This document shows, in pieces, positions 6,449 through 13,633 of a stretch of DNA of 13,849 nt. The position numbers were made by a program, and so were the translations under genes. This stretch comes from JBOGED01 sp050743205 (GTDB taxonomy: Bacteria > Actinomycetota > Nitriliruptoria > Euzebyales > Egibacteraceae), in the NCBI GenBank assembly GCA_050743205.1, contig JBOGEA010000142.1, forward strand, positions 1-13,849. The letters run 5' to 3'. Under the pieces are notes generated by a model. That model did no database searches. It was not told the origin of the DNA and worked only from the letters and a program-made list of their open reading frames with translations. The first letter of the stretch is position 1, and each line of letters starts with the position of its first letter.

Positions 6449-6493
6449 GGATTGCAAATCCACTACGCGCGGGTTCGATTCCCGCCCCGGCCT
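6449..6493 (+). tRNA. 3' part of tRNA-Cys(GCA), likely attachment-site scar
   Basis: The sequence has an anticodon loop TTGCAAA with anticodon GCA at 6454-6456. The inner anticodon stem pairs (GGA with TCC). A perfect T arm follows, GCGGG-TTCGATT-CCCGC at 6469-6485, then the 3' acceptor strand CCCGGCC and discriminator T at 6493. GCA together with U73 identifies tRNA-Cys. The outer anticodon stem (6447-6448 against 6462-6463) does not pair, and no D arm or 5' acceptor (GGCCGGG) lies upstream, so this is not a functional gene. Tyrosine integrases of actinomycete elements recombine within tRNA 3' ends and leave such a copy at the distal end. The integrated element would lie to the left, where the relaxase and GntR stubs are. 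Confidence 0.78.
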
Positions 6494-6726
6494 CTGCGAT
6501 CTCCTGTGAGGGCGGCGTCGCACCCGTCGCCTGGCGGGTCCTGGCCGCCGGGCGACGCTGGCGCACCGTGGCCGGGCAGCTCGAGGAACAGGTCGGTGAC
6601 CGCGCGGGTCAGGTCGCCGGCCTGGCGTCGCAGGCCGGCGATCTGGACAGCCTGGATCCACACGATCGCGAGCACGCAGGCGTTGGCCGCGACGAGGAGG
6701 ACCCCCGCGGTCGCGGTGTCGCTCAT
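6463..6726 (-). CDS. Small predicted membrane protein (87 aa), 3' end in tRNA scar
   Basis: The ATG at 6726 overlaps the stop of the upstream gene by ATGA. The product starts MSDTATAGVLLVAANACVLA and has one hydrophobic segment (about residues 7-27, GVLLVAANACVLAIVWIQAV). A short helix, GLRRQAGDLTRAVTDLFLEL, follows, and then a Gly/Pro-rich tail. The last residues (RGRGGNRTRA) come from the antisense of the tRNA T arm, so the natural carboxy end was probably altered when the scar formed, or the stop is accidental. No family is recognised. Overlap with a second small gene and sensible amino-acid composition in the first 60 residues support it. Confidence 0.45.
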   Translation of the reverse strand: MSDTATAGVLLVAANACVLAIVWIQAVQIAGLRRQAGDLTRAVTDLFLELPGHGAPASPGGQDPPGDGCDAALTGDRRGRGGNRTRA

Positions 6727-6908
6727 CGCGGCCCCTGAAGGTCTGGATACCGCACGGTCACGGGTTCGCCCTCCCATCGACGCGGGGCCGCGAGCATTTC
6801 GCCAGCCAGAGCCTCGACCTCATCGATGACGCCTGCGCCGGTGGTGGGCAGGCTTCGTCGCATCGGCCCCTTGTCAGGGTCGCCTGGAGCCCTCTCGTCT
6901 TCGCTCAT
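6723..6908 (-). CDS. Small hypothetical protein (61 aa)
   Basis: It begins MSEDERAPGDPDKGPMRRSL and ends EGEPVTVRYPDLQGPR, with an acidic helix-like centre (GAGVIDEVEALAGEMLAAP). It is soluble, with no signal or membrane segment, and not recognised. Its TGA overlaps the start of the membrane-protein gene by ATGA, so the two are probably translationally coupled. No clear Shine-Dalgarno precedes the ATG at 6908. The support is moderate: coupling and coding-like composition only. Confidence 0.4.
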   Translation of the reverse strand: MSEDERAPGDPDKGPMRRSLPTTGAGVIDEVEALAGEMLAAPRRWEGEPVTVRYPDLQGPR

Positions 6909-7091
6909 GGGTGGATGCTCGCACGCTCAGGCCACCCGAACGGGCGATGCCCTTGGCGATGTGCACGGTGACAAGGCCGGAGAACTTCTCGGGCGCCCTC
7001 GCGCAGGGCACCGCGTCACGGACGCACCAGGGGGATGACCTCGTCGCAGATCTGCTGGATCTCCAGCGCTAATGGCCAGGAAACGGCATAC

Positions 7092-7129
7092 GGCCAGGAT
7101 TCGGCACACATCCGTGCCGAACCCTGGCC
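7092..7129. repeat. Long inverted repeat (15-bp arms, one mismatch)
   Basis: GGCCAGGATTCGGCA (7092-7106) pairs with TGCCGAACCCTGGCC (7115-7129) around an 8-nt loop, with a single A-C mismatch. An extra GGCCAGGA copy lies just upstream near 7074. The element sits between divergent small genes and the nucleotidyltransferase gene, so it could be a terminator-like hairpin, an operator, or a scattered chromosomal repeat. Confidence 0.6.
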
Positions 7130-7194
7130 AATAGGGCTTCACACCGCCAATGGCACCGCTATTTCGACCCGAGGCCTAAGAGCGCGCCTCGTTC

Positions 7195-7200
7195 TAAGAT
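7195..7200 (+). promoter_or_regulatory. Possible -10 element for a leaderless mntA-like transcript
   Basis: TAAGAT lies 6 bp before the ATG at 7207. Transcription would start at or very near the start codon. No ribosome-binding site precedes the ATG, which agrees with leaderless translation, frequent in actinobacteria. A good -35 is not visible, so this is a modest prediction. Confidence 0.3.
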
Positions 7201-7206
7201 CCCTGT

Positions 7207-7635
7207 ATGGATGCTGATCTGGTTGTCCGGCTCAAGCAGGCGGCGGACCGGGCATTCCGCGATACGCCGGTCCGGTTCGCCTACCTGTTCGGGTCCCGCG
7301 CCACTGGCCGGCCCCGCCCCGACAGCGACACCGACGTGGCGATCCACCTGGGCGGACAGGTCGACCGTGCCGATGAGCTGATGGTCGCGCTGGGCCTGAT
7401 ACGCCGGCTGGCGGACGAGGCGCGTATCCCCGACCTCGATTTCGTGGTGCTCGATGGCGCGCCGCTCCCGCTGGTGGGACGGGTGCTTTCGAGCAGGGTG
7501 GTCATCTACAGCGCTGATGAGCCCGCCCGGGTGCGCTACGAGAGCCGCCAGATGCGGGAGTTCCTGGACTTCCAGATCAAGGCCGAGCCCCTCGACCGCC
7601 TGCTCCTCGCCGAGATCGCCGCCGGCCGCCGCTGA
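7207..7635 (+). CDS. MntA-type nucleotidyltransferase (antitoxin-like), no HEPN partner
   Basis: The 142-aa protein has the minimal nucleotidyltransferase signature: G29-S30, ten residues, then D41-x-D43 (FGSRATGRPRPDSDTDVAIHL), with a third acid at D78 (DLDFVVLDG). In MntA/HEPN (type VII) toxin-antitoxin systems the MNT protein adds AMP units to a tyrosine of the HEPN RNase and silences it. The catalytic residues are all present and the length is normal. However, no HEPN/DUF86 gene lies on either side: downstream an ATG overlapping its stop opens only a 16-codon frame, and the next gene is a convergent sugar permease. It is either a solitary antitoxin, one that acts on a toxin elsewhere, or a member of a stand-alone MNT group. 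The missing ribosome-binding site suggests leaderless expression. Confidence 0.8.
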   Translation: MDADLVVRLKQAADRAFRDTPVRFAYLFGSRATGRPRPDSDTDVAIHLGGQVDRADELMVALGLIRRLADEARIPDLDFVVLDGAPLPLVGRVLSSRVVIYSADEPARVRYESRQMREFLDFQIKAEPLDRLLLAEIAAGRR

Positions 7636-7723
7636 TGAACAGGAGCCGGCCTCAGCCGCCTGCGGAAAAGATGAGCACATCGTGACAGATGTGGCTGGAA
7701 CTGCTCATTCGCCCGGAAGTGCA

Positions 7724-7739
7724 CACCGGCAGACCGGTG
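7724..7739. terminator. Short GC hairpin between convergent genes
   Basis: CACCGG-CAGA-CCGGTG is a 6-bp stem with a tetraloop, located between the stop of the nucleotidyltransferase (7635) and the stop of the MalG-like permease (7776). It has no T run. Its position suggests a terminator for one or both strands. Confidence 0.4.
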
Positions 7740-7775
7740 GCGGCATCATCCGTGACAGGACGCGTGGCAGGGCGG

Positions 7776-8621
7776 TCAGCCTTTGACGGCGCCGGCGGTG
7801 AGGCCAGCGACGATCCGCTTCTGGAACAGCAGGACCAGCAGGATCATCGGGACGGTCACGATGACGCAGGCCGCGGTGATCGTGCCGATGGGCCGCTCGT
7901 AGGACACCGACCCCGTGAACGCCGCGATCGCGACCGGCACGGTCTGGGCGGACAGGCTGCGCGGCGCGAATGTGCTGGCCAGCAGGAACTCGTTCCAGGC
8001 GGAGACGAACACCAGGATCGCCGCAGCGACCACCCCCGGGGCCGCAAGCGGCAGGATCACCCGGTGGAACGCCTGGAACGGCGTCGCGCCGTCCACCCGC
8101 GCGGCCTCCTCCAGCTCAGCGGGAATGGCGGCGAAGAACGTCGTGAGGATGAAGATCGTCAACGGCAGCGAGAACGCCGTGTAGGGGATGAACAGCCCCG
8201 GGTAGGTGTTGAGCAGGCCGAGGGCACGCAGCAGCTCATACAGCGACGGCACCAGCGCCACCGGCGGGAACAGGCTGACCGCCAGCACGCCGGACAGGAT
8301 CAGCGCCTTGCGCCGCAGCCGCAGCCGCGCCAGCGCGTACGCGGCCAGCGATCCGATCGGGACGCACAGCAGGGTGGTCGCACCCGCGACGATGGCGGAG
8401 TTGCGCAGGTTGTAGCCGAAGCCCTGGCTGAACACCGAGATGTAATTGTCCAGTCCGAACGGCCCCTGGCTCAACAGGGGACTGTTCAGCGCGTTGTTGC
8501 CGATCTTCACGCTGACGTCGATCAGCCAGACGAACGGGAACAGGCACCAGCCGAAGATGATTCCCAACAGCGCGGTCCTGCCACAGCGGCGCCGCGCGGA
8601 GCGTGGCGCGACTATCGCCAT
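7776..8621 (-). CDS. Carbohydrate ABC transporter permease, MalG-like (CUT1)
   Basis: This is an inner-membrane subunit of a sugar importer. The ATG at 8621 (MAIVAPRSARRRCGRTALLG) is chosen because it overlaps the end of the MalF-like gene by 10 bp; longer frames upstream only read that gene out of frame. The 281-aa protein has about six membrane segments and the cytoplasmic EAA loop at residues 171-195 (EEAARVDGATPFQAFHRVIL, then PLAAP), which docks with the ATPase. The family's amino end (FPFVWLIDVSVK), the LFPPVALVPSLYELL segment, and the carboxy-terminal RPIGTITAACVI are all present. It is the last gene of the minus-strand operon. No ATPase gene follows; actinomycete CUT1 importers commonly borrow a shared MsiK ATPase. 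Confidence 0.92.
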   Translation of the reverse strand: MAIVAPRSARRRCGRTALLGIIFGWCLFPFVWLIDVSVKIGNNALNSPLLSQGPFGLDNYISVFSQGFGYNLRNSAIVAGATTLLCVPIGSLAAYALARLRLRRKALILSGVLAVSLFPPVALVPSLYELLRALGLLNTYPGLFIPYTAFSLPLTIFILTTFFAAIPAELEEAARVDGATPFQAFHRVILPLAAPGVVAAAILVFVSAWNEFLLASTFAPRSLSAQTVPVAIAAFTGSVSYERPIGTITAACVIVTVPMILLVLLFQKRIVAGLTAGAVKG

Positions 8622-9499
8622 GGGCGGTCGACCTGGGTGACGAGGTCGCGGCCCAGCAGTGACACGAAGATCACCCCGACGCCGAGCACCACCGCGAACG
8701 ACAGCGTCGACAGCGTCGAGCCCACGCCCGGGTTCGGCGTGTCGGCGACGAAGCGCTGCACCAGGATCGACAGCGTCTCGGTGCCGAACGCGCCATTGGT
8801 CATGACTTTGGGCAGGTCGTAGACGCGCAGCGAGTCCACGGTGCGGAACAGCAGCGTCACCAGGATCGCGGGCTTGAGCAGCGGCAGCGTGATCCGGCTG
8901 AAGCGCTGCCAGGCATTCGCGCCGTCGATGTGCGCGGACTCGTAGATGTCCGCGGGGAGCGTCTGCAGCCCGGCGAGCAGCAGGAGCGCCACGAACGGGG
9001 CGGTCTTCCACACATCCGCGACGATGATCGAGGCCATCGCCCAGTTCGGGGTGCCGAGCCAGTTGAAATGCTCGGGGACGAACGGCACGTAGTGATTGAC
9101 GAACCCCGGCGTGACGTGGAACATCAGGCTCCACATCTGCGCCGAGACCACCGTGGGGATCACCCACGGCACCAGAATCACCGAGCGGGTGACGCCCCGG
9201 CCCCGCAACGCCTGGCTCATGACGAGCGCGAACCCCAGCCCAATCAGGAACTCGCACGCCACCGAGATGACCGTGAAGACCAACGTCGCGTTGACCGGCC
9301 GCCAGAAGTCCCCGCTCGTCAGCGCGGCGCCGTAGTTCGCCAGCCCGGCGAAGCCCTCCCGGCGGCGCCCGTCATAGGCGAACAGGCTCAGCGCCATCGC
9401 GTAGAGCACCGGGAACAGCGCCACCATCCCCATCGTCAGCGCCGAGGGGAACAGGAACAGCCGCGCAAGCCGGCGCTCCGACGCCACCGCCGACCGCAC
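8612..9499 (-). CDS. Carbohydrate ABC transporter permease, MalF-like (CUT1)
   Basis: This is the partner permease of the sugar importer, 295 aa, with about six membrane segments (first near residues 13-40, LFLFPSALTMGMVALFPVLY). The EAA loop is at residues 187-210 (ESAHIDGANAWQRFSRITLP, then LLKP). WVIPTVVSAQMWSLMF and ADVWKTAPFVALLLLAGLQT are typical blocks of LpqY-SugABC/ThuF-like permeases. The start is a GTG at 9499, 2 bp after the stop of binding protein 1; no better start lies nearby. It lacks the long periplasmic insert of enterobacterial MalF, as usual in Gram-positives. Substrate cannot be read from the permease. Confidence 0.92.
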   Translation of the reverse strand: MRSAVASERRLARLFLFPSALTMGMVALFPVLYAMALSLFAYDGRRREGFAGLANYGAALTSGDFWRPVNATLVFTVISVACEFLIGLGFALVMSQALRGRGVTRSVILVPWVIPTVVSAQMWSLMFHVTPGFVNHYVPFVPEHFNWLGTPNWAMASIIVADVWKTAPFVALLLLAGLQTLPADIYESAHIDGANAWQRFSRITLPLLKPAILVTLLFRTVDSLRVYDLPKVMTNGAFGTETLSILVQRFVADTPNPGVGSTLSTLSFAVVLGVGVIFVSLLGRDLVTQVDRPWR

Positions 9500-9501
9500 C
9501 G

Positions 9502-10758
9502 CTAACTCTCGCTGGCCGTCGCCTCGAGGAACGCGCGGATCGCCGCGACCGCCTCCCGGGGATCACGCTGCCCGTTGTACGCCGCGAAGACCTGGCGCCC
9601 GATCTCCCTGCTGATCGCGCTCCAGTCCGGCGTTGACGGCCGCGGTTTCGCGTCAGGCAGGACCCGGCCGAGCAGCGCCATCACTGGATCGTCCGCGAGA
9701 TCCTGATAGACCGACACCATGGCCGGCGCCAGCGAGCGCCTACCGAGATTGCGCTGCACATCGGGATTGGTCGAGGCGAACAGGACGAACTCCTTCGCCG
9801 CCTCGACGTTGTCCGAGAACCTGCTGACCCCGAGGTTCCACCCGCCCAGGGCCGAGACGGTCACGCCACCAGCGAACGTCGGCAGCGGCGCGACGGCGAA
9901 CCTGCCGGCGACCGCGCTCGGGTTGGCCGGCTCCTCACCGGTCATCAGCGAGTATGCGTACGGCCAGTCGCGCATGAACACCGCGTTGCCGGACTGGAAG
10001 GCGTTGCGCGCATCCTCCTCCTTCATCGTGTTGAACCCAGGGGCGTAGAACCCCTCCCGCTGGGCGGTGCGCATGAAATTCAGCGCCTGCAGCGCCGGGC
10101 CCTCCTGGAAGACCACCTCGGTGCCGACCTCGTTGAACAAGTCACCTCCGGCGCCCCAGAAGAGCTCGAGGAAGTTCACGACCATGCCCTCGTACTGGGC
10201 GCCCTGGCCGACGAACGGCGCGATCCCCGCCCTCCGACCGGCCTCCGTCCCGATCCGCACGAGTTCGTTCCATGTTCTCGGCGGCTGATCGATGAGGTCG
10301 GTGCGGTAGTAGAGAAACGCCGCAGACGGGCTCTGCGGTGCGACCCACAGCGTCTCGCCCAAGGTCCCCGACTGGAACACCCTGGGCAGCGACACCCTCT
10401 CCAGCTGCGGGCGCAGGTCCTCCAGGCTCTCCAGCCAGCCGTTCTCCGCGAACTCCCCCGTCCAGATCACATCGAGAGAGAGGATGTCGAACGTGGGGCT
10501 CTGCGCATCCAGCTCAAGGCTCATCTGCTGACGCTGACTGTCGGTGGACTCGGGCAGCACCTCGATCCGCACCCTCGGACCGTTCGGGTGGAGCTGATTC
10601 CACATTTCGACGGTATCGCGGGTAGGTCCACCCGGCTTTGCATCGGCACCAGCAGAGGCCCACACCAGCTCGCCGCTGTCAGGCGTCGAGCCCGCGCACC
10701 CCGCCGCGACCAGCGCAAGCAGCGCGAGCGCGACGAGCAGTCGTGTCCGCCTGCTCAT
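9502..10758 (-). CDS. Sugar-binding lipoprotein 1 (extracellular solute-binding family 1)
   Basis: A 418-aa receptor for the adjacent importer, anchored outside the membrane. The signal peptide ends in a lipobox (LVAAGC, Cys21) followed by AGSTPDSGE. The fold-specific blocks are DTVEMWNQLHPNG (49-61), FDILSLDVIWTGEFAENGWL (90-109), GQGAQYEGMVVNFLEL and AVFMRDWPYAYSLM. It aligns without gaps with binding protein 2 over at least the first 160 residues, at roughly 70% identity by eye. At the strand where family members have PYSSNAG-like sequence this copy reads PQSPSAA (141-147), so the usual ligand-facing tyrosine is Gln142. The ATG overlaps the stop of binding protein 2 (ATGA). It may bind a different sugar than its twin. 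Confidence 0.9.
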   Translation of the reverse strand: MSRRTRLLVALALLALVAAGCAGSTPDSGELVWASAGADAKPGGPTRDTVEMWNQLHPNGPRVRIEVLPESTDSQRQQMSLELDAQSPTFDILSLDVIWTGEFAENGWLESLEDLRPQLERVSLPRVFQSGTLGETLWVAPQSPSAAFLYYRTDLIDQPPRTWNELVRIGTEAGRRAGIAPFVGQGAQYEGMVVNFLELFWGAGGDLFNEVGTEVVFQEGPALQALNFMRTAQREGFYAPGFNTMKEEDARNAFQSGNAVFMRDWPYAYSLMTGEEPANPSAVAGRFAVAPLPTFAGGVTVSALGGWNLGVSRFSDNVEAAKEFVLFASTNPDVQRNLGRRSLAPAMVSVYQDLADDPVMALLGRVLPDAKPRPSTPDWSAISREIGRQVFAAYNGQRDPREAVAAIRAFLEATASES

Positions 10759-12008
10759 CGGCTGAGCGTCGCCTCGAGGAACGCGCGGATCGCCGCGATC
10801 GCCTCCCCGGGGTCGCGCTGCCCGTTGTACGCGGGAAAGACCTGTCGCTGGATCTCCTCGCTGATCGCGTTCCAGTTGGGCGCCGGCGGGCGCGGTTTGG
10901 CGTCAGGCAGGATCCTGCGCAGCTGCGCCATCACCGGGTCGGCGGCGAGATCCTGGTACACCGACGCCAGGGTCGGGGGCACCGAGTAGACCCCGAGGTT
11001 GCGCTGCACGTCGGGGTTGGTCGAGGCGAACCGGACGAACTGCTTCGCCGCCTCGACGTTGTCCGAGAATCGGCTCACCCCGAGGTTGAACCCGCCCAGC
11101 GCCGACACCGTGCCGTCGCCGGTGAAGGTCGGCAGTGGGGCGACGGCGAATCTGCCGGCGACCGCGCTCGGGTTGGCCGGGTCCTCACCGGTCATCCGCG
11201 AGTACGCGTACGGCCAGTTGCGCATGAACACCGCGTTGCCTGCCTGGAAGGCGTTGCGGGCGTCGTCCTCCATCATCGTGTTGAACCCAGGCGCATAGAA
11301 ACCGCTGCTCAGCGCGCGCTGCATCACACCGACGGCCTGGAGCGCGAGCGCGTCGTCGAACAGGACCTGGGTGCCGTCGGGGTTGAACAGCTCGCCTCCG
11401 GCGCCCCAGTACAGCTCGAGGAAGTTCACGACCATGCCCTCGTACTGGGCGCCCTGGCCGACGAACGGCGCGATCCCCGCCCTCTGGCCGGCCGCCAGCC
11501 CCACCTCCATCAGCTCATCCCACGTTCGCGGCGGCTGATCGACGAGGTCGGTGCGGTAGTAGAGCAGCCCCGCGTTGCTGCTGTATGGCACGGCCCACAG
11601 CGTCCCGCCCCAGGACGCCGACTGGAGCGGGCCGGGCAGCGACACCTCCTCGACCTGCGGGCGCAGCTCCTCCAGGCTCTCCAGCCAGCCGTTCTCCGCG
11701 AACTCCCCGGTCCAGATCACGTCGAGGCCGAGGATGTCGAAGTCAGGGCTCTGCGCGTCCAGCTCGAGGCGCATCTGCTGGCGCTGATCGTCGGCCGACT
11801 CCGGCAGGGTCTCGATCCGCACCTTCGGGCCGTTCGGGTGGAGCTGGTTCCAGATCTCGACGGTGTCGCGGTGGACGCCGCCCGGCCTCGCCTCCGCGCC
11901 GCCGATCGCCCACACCAGCTCGCCGCCGCCAGGCGTCGAGCCCGCGCACCCCGCCGCGAGCAGCGCGAGCGCCATCAGCACCCCACCCAACGAGATCCGC
12001 CTGTCCAT
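10755..12008 (-). CDS. Sugar-binding lipoprotein 2 (extracellular solute-binding family 1)
   Basis: A 417-aa lipoprotein, the upstream paralogue of binding protein 1. The ATG at 12008 has GAAGGAAGG shortly upstream, the best ribosome-binding site in the operon, and opens MDRRISLGGVLMALALLAAG with lipobox Cys21. Longer in-frame readings upstream run through the preceding gene and lack a signal peptide. The ligand-site region keeps the canonical AVPYSSNAGLLYYRTDL (139-155, Tyr142). The overall layout matches CUT1 receptors for oligosaccharides such as the trehalose/maltose group, but the sugar cannot be decided. It sits 29 bp after the stop of the large membrane protein and is coupled to binding protein 1 by ATGA. 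Confidence 0.9.
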   Translation of the reverse strand: MDRRISLGGVLMALALLAAGCAGSTPGGGELVWAIGGAEARPGGVHRDTVEIWNQLHPNGPKVRIETLPESADDQRQQMRLELDAQSPDFDILGLDVIWTGEFAENGWLESLEELRPQVEEVSLPGPLQSASWGGTLWAVPYSSNAGLLYYRTDLVDQPPRTWDELMEVGLAAGQRAGIAPFVGQGAQYEGMVVNFLELYWGAGGELFNPDGTQVLFDDALALQAVGVMQRALSSGFYAPGFNTMMEDDARNAFQAGNAVFMRNWPYAYSRMTGEDPANPSAVAGRFAVAPLPTFTGDGTVSALGGFNLGVSRFSDNVEAAKQFVRFASTNPDVQRNLGVYSVPPTLASVYQDLAADPVMAQLRRILPDAKPRPPAPNWNAISEEIQRQVFPAYNGQRDPGEAIAAIRAFLEATLSR

Positions 12009-12037
12009 TCCGCGCCTTCCTTCTCGTGAAGTGATGA

Positions 12038-13633
12038 TCAGCACACCGCAGCCCGCTCCTGGATAACCGGAGGCGGCCGCAGCTCGAACGCCGCAGCCAG
12101 CTCGGCGGTGCGCATGCCGGGATCGGTGAACCGCGCCCATGCCCGCTGCAGCCGCGCGGCGACCTCCCAGGCGGGGTGGTCGAGCAGCGCCACCGCATAA
12201 GCGACCTCCTGCCTCGGCCACCGGACAGCATCGAACTCCGGGCTCAGGGACAGCAAAGACCGGGCCACGGGGGCATCCTCGTGCAGCGCGCGCAGGCTGG
12301 CCGCCGCCTCCGGGGTCGACTGTGCGGCCAGCCACAGGGCAACGGCGACCCGCGCCTGGTCAGACGGCAGGCAGATCGGGGGCTCATTCCTCTGCGGTTC
12401 GGTGTCCAGGCCCACGGCCCAGGACGCGACGGAGGCGGCCAGCGCCAGCTCCGCGCCGCCCATTTCGCTGTCCCGCGGCCAGATGGACGTCACCCGCACA
12501 TCGCTGGAGCGGATCCCGGCCTTGAACACAGCATCCACCTGCTGCCGACAGGCTGCCCTGTTATCGCATAGCTGCCAGAGGTTGAGCGCCATCTGCCGCA
12601 CCCGCAGCCCCTGACCGGCGACCGCGGCGGGAAGCCGTTCCATCACCCCGTTGATCGGCCGGTGCCAGCGGTCGATCAACGGTCCGTACGCCGGCCATGT
12701 GCAGTATTCGGCCAGATCGCGAGCCTCGCACACCTGGGTGTCCGGGGCGCCGCTGGCGAACCTCGCCATCTCGACGAGCTCCTCGGCGGTCAGCGGCCCC
12801 GATTGAGTCAGCGCGGCCCCCACCGTCAGCGCCGCGGCCAGCATCGCGGCCACAACGGTGACGAGCCGCAGCCGGTGGAACGCCATGGCGAGGCAGGCGA
12901 TCAGCACGACGAGTCCGGCGACGTAGGCGAGATGCCATCCCCCTGCCAGCGGGTTCGCGACATCCGCCTCAGACCCCTCAGGGCCGAACCAGGGGAACGC
13001 CCAGAAGCTGGGCCAGATGAAGATCCGATTCCTGACATGATATGAAAGATATGGGAAATACCACATGGCGGCGAACCCGACCAGCGTCAGCGGCGCCACG
13101 CCGGTCCAAGGCGCCAGCCGAGCCAACAGCACCCCGAGCACCCCAGCCAGCGCCACGACCGCCGGGCCGGTCGCCACCTCGAAGAAATTCGGCGTCCCGA
13201 TGCCACCGAGCAGCATCAGGCAGGCGATGTCCACAGCTGCCAGCAGGGCCGCCAGCCCAAAAGGCGCGATCACGGACAGCAGGTGCCCGGCCGTCCGCCA
13301 CTCCGGCGCTGTCGGCAGGCTGTCGTACAGCTCCTGGGTGCCATGACGCCTGCTGCGCATCGCGCCCGCGTTCGCGGCCAGCAGCGTCACCGCCGCCAGC
13401 GGCAGCAGCGCATAGCCGATCTCCACGTCATCACGGGGCAGCACCGGCACCTGGCCCCACTCGATCCCACGGAAATACACGTACATGCTGAGCGCCGCCC
13501 CTCCCGCAACGAACGGGCGCCGGAGCAGCCGCCGGGCCTCAACCGCGGCAAGCACAAACGGAAACCCCCGCGAACCGCCAGCAGGAGCACTCACACGCCG
13601 CAAGCGCCCCGGAGCCTCCACCAATGCGCTCAT
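12038..13633 (-). CDS. Large ABC-2-type-like membrane protein with extracytoplasmic domain (531 aa)
   Basis: About seven hydrophobic segments fall in residues 40-277 (for example 72-91, 114-143, 156-176, 232-252, 255-277). The amino end, AAVEARRLLRRPFVAGGAAL, and the motif GTQELYDSLPTAPEWRTAGHLLS (98-120, written here in overlapping parts: GTQELYDSLPTAP, then EWRTAGHLLS) resemble actinobacterial ABC-2-type export permeases. Residues about 280-531 form a soluble, probably external domain with five cysteines (302, 311, 356, 362, 421) and the block CEARDLAEYCTWPAYGPLID. Such permeases usually follow an ABC ATPase gene, but none is upstream here. It is first in the operon ahead of the sugar-receptor genes; a functional link is not obvious. 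The start codon is ATG 13633; a second ATG at 13659 belongs to a tandem duplication and is out of frame. Confidence 0.65.
   Translation of the reverse strand: MSALVEAPGRLRRVSAPAGGSRGFPFVLAAVEARRLLRRPFVAGGAALSMYVYFRGIEWGQVPVLPRDDVEIGYALLPLAAVTLLAANAGAMRSRRHGTQELYDSLPTAPEWRTAGHLLSVIAPFGLAALLAAVDIACLMLLGGIGTPNFFEVATGPAVVALAGVLGVLLARLAPWTGVAPLTLVGFAAMWYFPYLSYHVRNRIFIWPSFWAFPWFGPEGSEADVANPLAGGWHLAYVAGLVVLIACLAMAFHRLRLVTVVAAMLAAALTVGAALTQSGPLTAEELVEMARFASGAPDTQVCEARDLAEYCTWPAYGPLIDRWHRPINGVMERLPAAVAGQGLRVRQMALNLWQLCDNRAACRQQVDAVFKAGIRSSDVRVTSIWPRDSEMGGAELALAASVASWAVGLDTEPQRNEPPICLPSDQARVAVALWLAAQSTPEAAASLRALHEDAPVARSLLSLSPEFDAVRWPRQEVAYAVALLDHPAWEVAARLQRAWARFTDPGMRTAELAAAFELRPPPVIQERAAVC

Larger units (their letters stand above)
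6909..7206. other. Intergenic region, hairpin and possible decayed coding remnant
   Basis: No intact gene is supported. On the minus strand, short protein-like pieces appear in two frames: ALEIQQICDEVIPLVRP ending near 7017, and EKFSGLVTVHIAKGIARSGG around 6920-6990. Each is helix-forming and free of stops, as if one or two small genes had decayed here. The strong hairpin at 7092-7129 and a promoter-like hexamer at 7195-7200 are listed separately. Confidence 0.35.

Noticed and set aside
6927..7142. Minus-strand 71-codon frame before the nucleotidyltransferase
   Set aside because: Cys/Pro/Arg-rich shadow composition; the better protein-like fragments lie in the other two frames and are themselves broken.
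7671..7708. ATGAGCA/TGCTCAT inverted repeat between convergent genes
   Set aside because: Only 7 bp with a 24-bp spacer, expected by chance; the hairpin at 7724-7739 is a better terminator candidate.
7689..8822. Long plus-strand frame of 377 codons opposite the permease genes
   Set aside because: It is rich in Arg/Gln/Asp and low-complexity, and is the antisense shadow of two clear permeases with EAA loops.
10638..12029. Plus-strand frame of 463 codons opposite the binding proteins
   Set aside because: Antisense shadow; the minus strand encodes lipoproteins with signal peptides and conserved motifs.
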